Assembly (NCBI GenBank): GCA_031553775.1
Contig: JAVBLA010000063.1
Location: 1 to 26,087, forward strand
Length of the DNA stretch: 26,087 nt
From: JAISFI01 sp031553775
GTDB taxonomy: Bacteria; Bacteroidota; Bacteroidia; Bacteroidales; Azobacteroidaceae
Direction: 5' to 3'
The translations under genes and the position numbers were made by a program. This document shows, in pieces, positions 1 through 7,081 of this stretch; position 1 is the stretch's first letter, and every line of letters starts with the position of its first letter. The notes under the pieces were generated by a model. That model did no database searches, was not told where the DNA came from, and saw only the letters and a list, made by a program, of their open reading frames with translations.

Positions 1-92
1 TGTCTGAGGGAGAGAGCGCAGCGAGCGAACGAGTTCTTTTCGACAAAGCGCCTTTTTTTGGTACCTTTTTTTGGCGCAGCAAAAAAAGATAC
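1..92. repeat. Left arm of a ~92-bp inverted repeat, containing an A/T-rich hairpin
   Basis: This segment matches the reverse complement of 25482-25572 with about eight differences and one single-base gap. It starts with TGTCTGAGGG, continues through a GCGCAGCGAGCG block and GAGTTC, and ends in a compact hairpin at 61-92: CTTTTTTTG (65-73) pairs with CAAAAAAAG (80-88) around the loop GCGCAG, and the stem extends outward with one mismatch. The window begins right at this element, so more of it probably lies to the left. I read it as a dispersed structured intergenic repeat. It is not the end of a transposon, because no transposase lies between the arms and housekeeping genes do. Confidence 0.8.
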
Positions 93-167
93 AGAAAGTG
101 TTTTTAATCAAAATGCTTTTACACAAAAAAACATTCCCTTAGCCCCCAGTTCAAAACATCCAAATTC

Positions 168-206
168 AAAAAAAAAGATATTATCGAAGGATAACATCTC
201 TTTTTT
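168..206 (-). terminator. Rho-independent terminator after the CoA-transferase gene, possibly bidirectional
   Basis: On the minus strand a 10-bp stem (AGATGTTATC with GATAATATCT, one G-U wobble) closes on a 4-nt loop and is followed by a run of nine T. It lies about 30 nt after the CoA-transferase stop. The plus strand also has a run of six T just after the same stem (201-206), so it may stop transcription from the left as well, with one A-C mismatch in that direction. Confidence 0.8.
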
Positions 207-229
207 ATATTGCCTGAAAAACACTAAAA

Positions 230-1717
230 TTAAACGCCAAATTTAGCGTCTCTCATATCTCCGGTCTTATTGAAAGCAGTATGGAAGGCAAAACAACTTT
301 CCATTGACTGCGGAGTATGTCCTTTGACACCCATTTTCAAATAATCGTTCAACAGTTTCTTATAATCGGAATGCACGCAGTTTTCGATGATAGATTGTGC
401 TCGCTGAATCGGTGACAAGCCACGCAAATCAGCAACACCCAACTCCGTAATCAGGACTTTTACCGAATGTTCACTATGATCCTGATGAGATACCATCGGG
501 ACAATAGAGCTGATCTTCCCTCCCTTTGCAATGGAAGGTGTGGTAAAGATAGAGAGGTAAGCATTGCGGCAAAAATCGGCAGACCCTCCGATTCCATTCA
601 TCATCTTTGTACCCAATACGTGAGTGGAATTGATATTTCCAAAAATATCGGCCTCCAAGGCAGTATTGATAGCAATCAGGCCTAAACGGCGAGCCACTTC
701 CGGACTGTTGGAAATTTCCTGGGGACGAAGGATTATTTTTTCTTTATATACAGGCAGATTAGTATAAACTTCATTCAAAGCATCCGCGCTCAAAGTCAAC
801 GAACAGCCACTGGCAAATTTTACCCGGCCCTGTTTCATCAAATCGATCACTGCATCCTGGATTACTTCCGTATACACCTCAAAAGCAGGGATTTCCTTAC
901 TTTGCCCCATTGCTCCTAATACAGCATTAGCCACATTGCCCACGCCTGATTGTACAGGAAGAAAAGAAGCCGGTATCCTGCCGGATTTAATTTCGGAGAC
1001 TAAAAAATCGGCTACATTCTTACCGATCGTATCCGTTACTTCGTCGGTTGGAGTAAAAGGAGATATTTCGTTCGGAAGATCTGTTTCCACAATACCGATC
1101 ACCTTGGCCGGATCGACTTTGATATAAGGAGTACCGATACGGTCACTGGGTTTATACACCGGGATCTCCCTTCTTAAAGGAGGATCTAAGGGCTGATAGA
1201 TGTCATGGATGCCCCGCAATTCTTTCGGATGCTGCTTATTCAACTCTATGATAATATAATCTGCCATTTGAGCCACTGTAGGAGCAATGCCCACTGCCGA
1301 AGTCAGGACAATTTCACCATTTTCGGTAATATCGCTGGCTTCAAGTATGGCAAAACGAGGTTTTTGCAAGAATCCGTAACGAATATATTGTTGTAACTCA
1401 GACAAATGAAGATCGAAATAATGCGCATCCCGGGCATTCAATTCATTACGCAAGTCTTTATTCGACTGATAGGGCGTACGGAATTTAATGGCATGTGCAC
1501 GAGCCAGATACCCGTCGATAGAGTCTCCCGTTGAAGCTCCCGTATACATACCTATTTTGAAAGGATTCCCTTTCGCATGTTCTTCTTCCGCACGTTTGGC
1601 TAAAGCCATAGTTACTGCTTTCGGACATCCGGCGGCAGTAAAACCACTGAATCCGACAACATCGTCGTTTTGAATGTGACTTGCAGCTTCTTCAGCTGAA
1701 ATAAATCGAAAAGCCAT
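230..1717 (-). CDS. Acetyl-CoA hydrolase / succinyl-CoA:acetate CoA-transferase family enzyme
   Basis: The 495-residue protein belongs to the class I CoA-transferase family that contains succinyl-CoA:acetate CoA-transferases and acetyl-CoA hydrolases. These cytosolic enzymes move CoA between short acids during fermentation. Recognisable parts are an N-terminal VGFSGFTAAGCPKAV segment, a glycine-rich CoA-site loop SGVGNVANAVLG (about 257-268), and VYTEVIQD, whose Glu284 fits the catalytic glutamate that forms the glutamyl-CoA thioester in this family. Near the C-terminus, HVLGTKMMNGIGGSADF is also typical. The length is normal for the family (about 500). It is a single-gene unit with a terminator right after it and a TAnnTTTG promoter box about 50 nt before it. 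The exact acid pair (acetate, succinate, propionate or butyrate) cannot be read from sequence. Confidence 0.93.
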   Translation of the reverse strand: MAFRFISAEEAASHIQNDDVVGFSGFTAAGCPKAVTMALAKRAEEEHAKGNPFKIGMYTGASTGDSIDGYLARAHAIKFRTPYQSNKDLRNELNARDAHYFDLHLSELQQYIRYGFLQKPRFAILEASDITENGEIVLTSAVGIAPTVAQMADYIIIELNKQHPKELRGIHDIYQPLDPPLRREIPVYKPSDRIGTPYIKVDPAKVIGIVETDLPNEISPFTPTDEVTDTIGKNVADFLVSEIKSGRIPASFLPVQSGVGNVANAVLGAMGQSKEIPAFEVYTEVIQDAVIDLMKQGRVKFASGCSLTLSADALNEVYTNLPVYKEKIILRPQEISNSPEVARRLGLIAINTALEADIFGNINSTHVLGTKMMNGIGGSADFCRNAYLSIFTTPSIAKGGKISSIVPMVSHQDHSEHSVKVLITELGVADLRGLSPIQRAQSIIENCVHSDYKKLLNDYLKMGVKGHTPQSMESCFAFHTAFNKTGDMRDAKFGV

Positions 1718-1767
1718 AATTTACCTATTGTTTTAAGATGTTAGTGAAGTTTTTTTGAAATTTCGCG

Positions 1768-1775
1768 CAAAGGTA
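1768..1775 (-). promoter_or_regulatory. Candidate -7 promoter box (TACCTTTG) for the CoA-transferase
   Basis: TACCTTTG on the minus strand matches the Bacteroides -7 consensus TAnnTTTG and lies about 50 nt before the CoA-transferase ATG. I see no clear TTTG at the expected -33 distance, so only half of the consensus is supported. Confidence 0.45.
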
Positions 1776-1789
1776 CAAAAAAGAAAAGA

Positions 1790-2188
1790 CTATTCATACT
1801 TTCTGGTAAGTATTTCGGAATAAATCACTGCGCGTTTGATCTCGTCTACATCCTGTATATTAAAAGCGAATGATTCCTGTTCAAAGTTACTTTCCTGCAA
1901 AATGGGTTCTGAAAATTCGGAGGATTGATTGGTTATATTCAATGCTGATACCACAGGCTCGACATTTTCCGGCCGATACTTTGTATCCAGGCCTTTCCTG
2001 ACCGGCACACTCTTCTGTACAGGCTTTTCTACAGGCTTTCGCAGAACTTCCGGTTTTTTTACTGGAGGAACAGGACTGGTTTGCTGTTCCTGCTTTTGAG
2101 CCTTTGCTTTCCGGGCACTGCTGACAATACTCAGTATAAATGAAGCCGCAATAATAAGTAATGGAAGTATTTTATCAAGATTATCCAT
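1790..2188 (-). CDS. Small membrane-anchored protein of unknown function
   Basis: I do not recognise this 132-residue protein. Residues about 7-23 (ILPLLIIAASFILSIVS) form one hydrophobic helix, followed at once by a basic stretch (ARKAKAQKQ). This fits an N-terminal signal anchor with the remainder on the cytosolic side by the positive-inside rule. Next comes a linker rich in Pro, Lys and Val (about 35-70), then an acidic C-terminal third ending in IQDVDEIKRAVIYSEILTRKYE, which looks like a short conserved helix. It has its own promoter (2212-2243) and ends 72 bp before the CoA-transferase start, so the two may also be co-transcribed. The clean promoter, ATG and coding character support a real gene; the function is open. 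Confidence 0.75.
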   Translation of the reverse strand: MDNLDKILPLLIIAASFILSIVSSARKAKAQKQEQQTSPVPPVKKPEVLRKPVEKPVQKSVPVRKGLDTKYRPENVEPVVSALNITNQSSEFSEPILQESNFEQESFAFNIQDVDEIKRAVIYSEILTRKYE

Positions 2189-2211
2189 AATTTTTCAGTA
2201 CTTTTGCAGTC

Positions 2212-2243
2212 CAAATGTAGACAAAATTCATGAAACATGCAAT
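2212..2243 (-). promoter_or_regulatory. Promoter of the 132-residue protein gene
   Basis: On the minus strand, TACATTTG (2212-2219) exactly fits TAnnTTTG, and ATTG (2240-2243), a 3/4 match to TTTG, lies 20 nt further upstream. Transcription would start near 2206, giving a leader of about 18 nt before the ATG at 2188. Confidence 0.55.
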
Positions 2244-2259
2244 AATTAATAAAGCATTT

Positions 2260-2340
2260 AAAAAAATTAAGGGTGACTTCACAGCCACCCTTAACCCATT
2301 TAACCAAAACCTTAACTATGAAAAAATTTTACGTTTTTCG
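2260..2340 (-). ncRNA. Candidate small RNA of about 80 nt with its own promoter and terminator
   Basis: On the minus strand a full promoter (TTTG, 19 nt, TACCTTTG at 2345-2375) is followed about 45 nt after the expected start by an intrinsic terminator. In that terminator TTAAGGGTG pairs perfectly with CACCCTTAA over 9 bp (2267-2294, 10-nt loop), followed by seven T (2260-2266). The predicted transcript has an A/U-rich 5' half and no convincing open reading frame on the transcribed strand. The next gene downstream has its own promoter after the terminator, so this looks like an independent unit, not just a leader. The alternative is an attenuated leader of the 132-residue gene. Confidence 0.5.
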
Positions 2341-2365
2341 ATAACAAAGGTACAGCATATTTTTG
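2335..2365 (+). promoter_or_regulatory. Candidate miaB promoter, overlapping the small RNA promoter
   Basis: TATTTTTG (2358-2365) fits TAnnTTTG on the plus strand. TTTC (2335-2338), one base off TTTG, lies 19 nt before it. Transcription would begin near 2370, about 50 nt before the miaB ATG. Its -7 box sits between the two boxes of the opposing promoter, so both could hardly be occupied at once. Confidence 0.4.
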
Positions 2366-2375
2366 GAATTCCAAA
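2345..2375 (-). promoter_or_regulatory. Consensus Bacteroides-type promoter of the small RNA
   Basis: TTTG (2372-2375) and TACCTTTG (2345-2352) on the minus strand are separated by exactly 19 nt, matching the -33/-7 consensus of the Bacteroidota primary sigma factor. This is the best-formed promoter in the window. It overlaps the plus-strand miaB promoter candidate. Confidence 0.65.
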
Positions 2376-2420
2376 CAATACCTGGCGTTTTTGTATTATT
2401 TAACAATTAAAAAGCAAATA

Positions 2421-3791
2421 ATGAAAATTTCTAAAGAAACAGACTCTAAATCTGTGACTGACAAAGAAGCAAAAAAAATCTTCATCGAAACATACGGATG
2501 TCAGATGAACGTTGCTGACAGCGAAGTAGTAGCATCTATCATGCAGATGGACGGATATGAAATAACAGATCATCTCAAAGAAGCAGATGCAGTCTTGATT
2601 AACACTTGTTCCATTCGGGACAATGCTGAACAAAAGGTTCTTTCCCGGTTACAATATTTTCAATCCTTTAAGAAAAAAAAGAAAAATTTCATCGTGGGAG
2701 TACTGGGTTGTATGGCCGAAAGAGTGAAGGAAGAACTGATTGAAACGCATCATGCCGACTTGGTGGTAGGCCCGGATGCCTATCTGGATCTTCCAAACCT
2801 GATCGGAGCTGTGGAACGAGGTAAAAAGGCTGTCAACATCGAACTTTCGTCGACCGAAACCTATAAAGATGTGATCCCGTTAAAAATTTCCGGGATTAAA
2901 ATTTCAGGATTTATCTCGATCATGCGCGGATGTAACAATTTCTGTACTTATTGTATAGTTCCTTATACCCGGGGACGGGAAAGGAGCCGGGAACCGGAAA
3001 GCATCCTGAACGAATTGCAGGTATTACGGGTGGAAGGATATAAAGAAGTTACTTTACTGGGACAAAACGTTAACTCCTACCTCCATACATCCGGTAGCGA
3101 AACAACCGATTTTCCCGCCCTATTAAAAAAAGTGGCTGAGGCAGCACCCGATATGCGTATCAGGTTTACGACCTCTCATCCGAAAGATATGAGCGACCAT
3201 ACCCTGGAAATGATCGCCGCTTACCCTAATCTTTGTAACCATATTCACTTACCGGCACAGTCCGGAAGTTCGTCGGTACTCAAAGCTATGAACAGAAAAT
3301 ATACCCGGGAAGACTACCTGAAGCGGATTGCTGCTATCCGGAGGATTATTCCGGATTGCGCTATATCGACAGATCTGTTTTGTGGTTTCCATTCGGAATC
3401 GGAGGAAGATCATCAGCAAACGCTTTCCCTGATGCGCGAAGTGGGTTTCGATGCGGCATTCATGTTCAAGTATTCGGAAAGACCCGGGACCTATGCTTCT
3501 CAAAATCTGACGGATAATATTCCTGAAGAAGTCAAAACCCGCAGACTGGAGGAAATCATCGCTTTGCAGTTAGAACTTTCTTTCATGCGCAACAAAGAAT
3601 CCATCGGCAAAACCTATGAGGTACTGGTTGAAGGATTTTCTAAACGTTCACGGGAAAAACTGTTTGGAAGAACACCTCAGAATAAAGTGGTTATCTTCGA
3701 CAAAGCCGGTTATCGGGTTGGAGATCGGGTCAACGTGGTAATAACCGATGCTTCATCCGCTACTTTATTCGGAGAACCGGTGACAGATTAA
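2421..3791 (+). CDS. miaB: tRNA-2-methylthio-N6-dimethylallyladenosine synthase (MiaB)
   Basis: This cytosolic radical-SAM enzyme adds a methylthio group to i6A37 in tRNAs reading codons that start with U. The N-terminal MTTase domain carries the three cysteines for the auxiliary iron-sulfur cluster: Cys27 (ETYGCQMN), Cys63 (NTCSIRDNAE) and Cys97 (GVLGCMAERV). The radical-SAM motif is CNNFCTYC (Cys171, Cys175, Cys178), followed by IVPYTRGRERSR, which is typical of MiaB. The last 70 residues form a TRAM RNA-binding domain. Length (456) is normal. I chose the ATG at 2421: an upstream in-frame TTG at 2391 would add ten residues (MYYLTIKKQI) unlike the family. The gene stands alone on the plus strand, with an opposing small RNA unit just before it. 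Confidence 0.95.
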   Translation: MKISKETDSKSVTDKEAKKIFIETYGCQMNVADSEVVASIMQMDGYEITDHLKEADAVLINTCSIRDNAEQKVLSRLQYFQSFKKKKKNFIVGVLGCMAERVKEELIETHHADLVVGPDAYLDLPNLIGAVERGKKAVNIELSSTETYKDVIPLKISGIKISGFISIMRGCNNFCTYCIVPYTRGRERSREPESILNELQVLRVEGYKEVTLLGQNVNSYLHTSGSETTDFPALLKKVAEAAPDMRIRFTTSHPKDMSDHTLEMIAAYPNLCNHIHLPAQSGSSSVLKAMNRKYTREDYLKRIAAIRRIIPDCAISTDLFCGFHSESEEDHQQTLSLMREVGFDAAFMFKYSERPGTYASQNLTDNIPEEVKTRRLEEIIALQLELSFMRNKESIGKTYEVLVEGFSKRSREKLFGRTPQNKVVIFDKAGYRVGDRVNVVITDASSATLFGEPVTD

Positions 3792-3850
3792 TTCTCAAAA
3801 ATTTAACAACAATATTGTTCATTTCTAACAGGAATTAAATAATTTTACGC

Positions 3851-3928
3851 CATGAAGGTATATCTAAAGTAAATATATTGTTGCTTCCGGCAATGACCGG
3901 ATTTTCAAACGTCTAATACACCTTCATG
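3851..3928. repeat. Long-range inverted repeat in the leader of the phosphodiesterase gene
   Basis: CATGAAGGT (3851-3859) and ACCTTCATG (3920-3928) are perfect 9-bp inverted arms. A smaller hairpin (TCCGG, loop CAATGA, CCGGA; 3886-3901) sits between them. No T-run follows, so it is not a simple terminator for miaB. It could be a folded mRNA leader or a looped operator; I do not recognise it as a known riboswitch. Confidence 0.45.
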
Positions 3929-3973
3929 AGGAGAATATTATCTCTGCCGTCAACAATGGTTATTTTGTAATAT

Positions 3974-5155
3974 ATGAACATACTAACATTAACTCCAAGA
4001 TCAGGAATGGTTTTCGGTCTTTTATTTCTGTTGTTTTGTCCTTTTTTTTCAAAAGCACAACAAAATCTTTCTCCTGAAGCAAAGAAAATACAGAATTATA
4101 TGGTAGATCATGCCGTTATTGCACACAGGGGAACTACCTACTGGGCTCCTGAACTAACAGAAGCGGCTTTTCGCTGGGCAAGAAATACAGGTGCCGATTA
4201 TCTGGAACTGGACGTTCACCGTTCCAAAGACGGGGTATTAATAATTCACCACGATAAAAACTTTGCCCGGACAACAGATGTGGCCGTAAAATTTCCGGGG
4301 AGAGAAAAAGATCCCGTATCGTCTTTTACTTTTGAAGAGATCCTTTTGTTGGATGCAGGAAGCGCATTCAACCGGAAGAATCCGGAACAAGCAAGAGAAT
4401 CTTTTTCAAAATGTGAAGTTCCTGTCTTTGAAGATGTTTTCCGCATTGCGGAAGGAAAGCGGATAAAAAGGAATACCGACGGGTCCCGTGTATACAAGAA
4501 AGACACATCGACCAACAGGTATATTTTCGAATACGAACCTGATCCGGCCGATAACGGCCACAGACCCGGAATTTATATTGAAACGAAAGACCCGGAAAAC
4601 TATCCCGGCATAGAAGAGGAAATTTATACGGAGCTGAGCCGGATGGGTTGGAATGTAACCGAAGAAGAAACACTTACAGGAAAGGAACCTGCCTATTCCT
4701 ACGGAAAAGTAAATATTGGAAATACGCAAGGAAAAATATTGCTGCAAACTTTTTCCAGAGAAGGTATGAGAAACCTGCAACGGGTTTTTCGGGGAAAAGT
4801 ATTGATGAGTTTTTTGGTAGGAAACCCTGTTTCCGACATCTTCTCACAAGCAGAAACCCAACAGGAGATGATAGATTTTGCATTAACTGCAGGCGCTCAG
4901 TTCATCGGCACCAACATAGGAAACAGGAATGACGGACTTCGCCCTGATTTCGCCCAAAAGATTCATACGGCCGGACTCCGGACAAATGTATATTCCTTCA
5001 ACCAAGTCCGCGAAATGGAAAAATATGAGCTGTTGACCGACGGGATGATTACGAACCGTACCGATCTGAACCTCGATTTCTATCAGGAAAAAGGATGGAG
5101 AAAATACAAACGCACACAAAGTCCGCAGGAAATTATTGAAACCATAGGCTATTAG
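3974..5155 (+). CDS. Exported glycerophosphodiester phosphodiesterase
   Basis: The 393-residue protein starts with a signal peptide (about 1-28, hydrophobic GLLFLLFCPFF, then SKAQQ), so it should act outside the cytoplasm. It has the GDPD fold signatures in order: HRG (51-53), LELDVH (77-82, with Glu78 and Asp80 as expected metal ligands) and HHD (92-94), and later the family-like IETKD in the middle and NVYSFNQ and GMITNRTDLN near the end. The family cleaves glycerophosphodiesters to glycerol-3-phosphate and an alcohol. The usual PENT after HRG reads PELT. An insertion of about 45 residues (about 157-200) separates the strands. It is followed after 32 bp by a metallophosphoesterase gene, suggesting a two-gene operon for scavenging phosphate or lipid head groups. 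Confidence 0.9.
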   Translation: MNILTLTPRSGMVFGLLFLLFCPFFSKAQQNLSPEAKKIQNYMVDHAVIAHRGTTYWAPELTEAAFRWARNTGADYLELDVHRSKDGVLIIHHDKNFARTTDVAVKFPGREKDPVSSFTFEEILLLDAGSAFNRKNPEQARESFSKCEVPVFEDVFRIAEGKRIKRNTDGSRVYKKDTSTNRYIFEYEPDPADNGHRPGIYIETKDPENYPGIEEEIYTELSRMGWNVTEEETLTGKEPAYSYGKVNIGNTQGKILLQTFSREGMRNLQRVFRGKVLMSFLVGNPVSDIFSQAETQQEMIDFALTAGAQFIGTNIGNRNDGLRPDFAQKIHTAGLRTNVYSFNQVREMEKYELLTDGMITNRTDLNLDFYQEKGWRKYKRTQSPQEIIETIGY

Positions 5156-5187
5156 TATAATTATTTATAACTTTATTTATTACAACA

Positions 5188-6432
5188 ATGATTACTTACA
5201 GAAAAACACTGGTAAACACGCTGCTTATCTGTCTTTTTAACCTGTCAATTATACAGGTTAACACTGCAGCAATCAACCCAAAGGAAAAAGCAACCGACAA
5301 AAACACAGCCACATCGGGGCAGGAGAAATTCCAGATCACCCATGGACCATACCTGTGTAATCCTTCTCAGGATGGCGTCAGTATTGTATGGACCACCAAC
5401 CGTCCGGCCTTGTCCTGGGTAGAAATAGCCCCCGACGACGGCAGCCACTTTTATGCCCAAGAACGGGAAATGGTATATGCTACCGAAGCCGGAAGAAAGT
5501 TAGTGAACAAAACACTTCACCAGGTCAGGCTCGAGAATCTGCAACCCGGTACAACTTACCGCTACCGGATCGTTTCAAAGGAGGTGCTCGAATGGAAATC
5601 GAACAGTAATATTTTGTATGGAATAACTGCGTCGACCTCAGTCAATAAAAAAGGGGCTTATACATTCCGTACACTCAAAGACCAAGGCGATGAAGTAACT
5701 TTCGCCATCATTAACGACATTCATGGGAAAGCTGCTTCCATAAAAAAGCTATGCCAACCGATCGATTTCGAAAAGATAGACATGCTTTTCCTGAACGGGG
5801 ATATGACTAGCCATATCAACAGTGAAAAACAGATCTTTGCCGAATATATCGACACACTTGTCAGCTTGTGCGCTTCCGAAACGCCCTTAGTATTAGCACG
5901 AGGCAATCATGAAACACGAGGCGAATTTGCAGATGAATTGATTAACTATTTTCCGACTAAAGATGGAAAATTTTACCAGTCGTTCAATGTCGGAGATATC
6001 AATTTCTTAGTACTGGACTGTGGAGAAGACAAACCTGATTCCGACATAGAATACAGCGGATTGGCCGATTATGACGCCTACCGCGAAAAAGAGGCCCGTT
6101 GGCTTAAAACCGTGATACAATCAGAACCATTCCTGCAATCTAAAAAGAAAATTGCAATCCTTCATATTCCATTAGTATGGAAAACCTATTGGCACGGGAT
6201 GTTACACCTGAGACAAACCCTTCTTCCCCTATTGAATGAATCTGGAGTACAGATTATGTTTTCCGGACATACTCACTCCTATAACTACTTACCACCGGTG
6301 AAGGGAGAAATTAATTTCCCCACACTCATCAACGATGAAGAAAATTATGTACTTTGTAAGGTAAAAGACGGTAAAATTAAGATTGAAATTTATGGGGTAA
6401 ATGGGTTACTTCACTCCCACCTGATTGAGTAA
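5188..6432 (+). CDS. Exported metallophosphoesterase with purple-acid-phosphatase-like N-terminal domain
   Basis: The 414-residue protein has an N-terminal signal sequence (about 1-28). Residues about 48-160 form a fibronectin-type domain as in purple acid phosphatases (THGPYLCNPSQDGVSIVWTT near its start, LENLQPGTTYRYRI near its end). The calcineurin-like catalytic domain follows with the full metal-ligand set: DIH (Asp177, His179), NGD (Asp205), GNHE (239-242), a histidine in ILHIP (His326) and GHTH (360-363). It likely hydrolyses a phosphate mono- or diester in the periplasm; the substrate is not readable. It follows the phosphodiesterase gene by 32 bp and ends 21 bp from the convergent sigma-factor gene. 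No terminator hairpin is visible in that gap, so the two converging transcripts may overlap. Confidence 0.88.
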   Translation: MITYRKTLVNTLLICLFNLSIIQVNTAAINPKEKATDKNTATSGQEKFQITHGPYLCNPSQDGVSIVWTTNRPALSWVEIAPDDGSHFYAQEREMVYATEAGRKLVNKTLHQVRLENLQPGTTYRYRIVSKEVLEWKSNSNILYGITASTSVNKKGAYTFRTLKDQGDEVTFAIINDIHGKAASIKKLCQPIDFEKIDMLFLNGDMTSHINSEKQIFAEYIDTLVSLCASETPLVLARGNHETRGEFADELINYFPTKDGKFYQSFNVGDINFLVLDCGEDKPDSDIEYSGLADYDAYREKEARWLKTVIQSEPFLQSKKKIAILHIPLVWKTYWHGMLHLRQTLLPLLNESGVQIMFSGHTHSYNYLPPVKGEINFPTLINDEENYVLCKVKDGKIKIEIYGVNGLLHSHLIE

Positions 6433-6453
6433 AATTGAAAATGGATAAAACAG

Positions 6454-7008
6454 TCATAGAAAAAAGATCAGAATATACAGGTAGTCTTTTAATTCGATCC
6501 GTAATAGTTTCAGGGCTTTGGCGACATGGAACTCCACTCCTTTGACAGTCATCCCCAATGACTCGGCAATTTCTTTATGCGGCATGTTCCGGATACGGCT
6601 TAAAGTAAAAATCTGCCGTGTCCGGGGTGACATCCGTTCAATTGTCCGGTCTACGATTTCCTGTATTTCGGAAGAGAAAAGCTCATAAGGTTCACAAGCT
6701 TCCAGGGTAGCTATATTTGTAGACAATTTCCATTGCTCATGAGATAATATATTATCTGTTACCTGTTGATGCAATTGTTGCCGTTTCAGATAATTCAGGC
6801 ACTTATGCTTCACAATGGTCAGAACATAGGCAGGGATATTCGTATCTTCAGGAAGCTGACTTCTGTTTTCCCAATAATACATCAGGGCATCCATCACAAT
6901 ATCTTCTGCAACTACATTGTCTCTCAAATAATATTGTGAAAAGCGTATGAATTTTCCTTTATATTCGGAAAATAACTGATTAAAAATGATTACATCCTGA
7001 TTATCCAT
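6454..7008 (-). CDS. ECF-family RNA polymerase sigma factor
   Basis: The 184-residue protein has sigma region 2 (about 8-75; YYLRDNVVAEDIVMDALMYYWENR, then IPAYVLTIVKHKCLNYLKR) and region 4 (about 118-172; MSPRTRQIFTLSRIRNMPHKEIAESLGMTVKGVEFHVAKALKLLR in three helices, split here only for description) and lacks regions 1 and 3, as in ECF factors of the Bacteroidota polysaccharide-locus type. It would direct RNA polymerase to the promoter of a cognate outer-membrane transport locus when released by FecR. Unusually, it is the last gene of the minus-strand locus, 73 bp after the GH84 gene and about 17 kb from fecR; the common order is sigma factor, fecR, susC, susD. A TACCTTTG box just before the ATG suggests some independent expression. 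Confidence 0.92.
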   Translation of the reverse strand: MDNQDVIIFNQLFSEYKGKFIRFSQYYLRDNVVAEDIVMDALMYYWENRSQLPEDTNIPAYVLTIVKHKCLNYLKRQQLHQQVTDNILSHEQWKLSTNIATLEACEPYELFSSEIQEIVDRTIERMSPRTRQIFTLSRIRNMPHKEIAESLGMTVKGVEFHVAKALKLLRIELKDYLYILIFFL

Positions 7009-7019
7009 TGAATATATAA

Positions 7020-7027
7020 CAAAGGTA
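7020..7027 (-). promoter_or_regulatory. Candidate -7 promoter box (TACCTTTG) for the sigma factor gene
   Basis: TACCTTTG on the minus strand ends 11 nt before the sigma-factor ATG, so the transcript would have a leader of only a few nucleotides. No TTTG is found at the -33 distance, so the promoter is only half supported. Confidence 0.35.
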
Positions 7028-7081
7028 CAAAAATACGCAATAGATCTGAGAGAGACTATTAAATTAAGTAAAGGTTTCTAT

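Noticed and set aside
2318..2344. Plus-strand mini-ORF MKKFYVFR before miaB, a tempting leader peptide because its Phe and Tyr codons are read by MiaB-modified tRNAs
   Set aside because: The best miaB promoter lies downstream of it (2335-2365), and the nearby terminator works on the minus strand. The mini-ORF is more simply explained as the opposite strand of the small RNA unit.
2391..2420. Upstream TTG start for miaB
   Set aside because: It would add ten residues not typical of MiaB, whereas the ATG at 2421 lies a normal distance before the conserved FIETYGCQMN.
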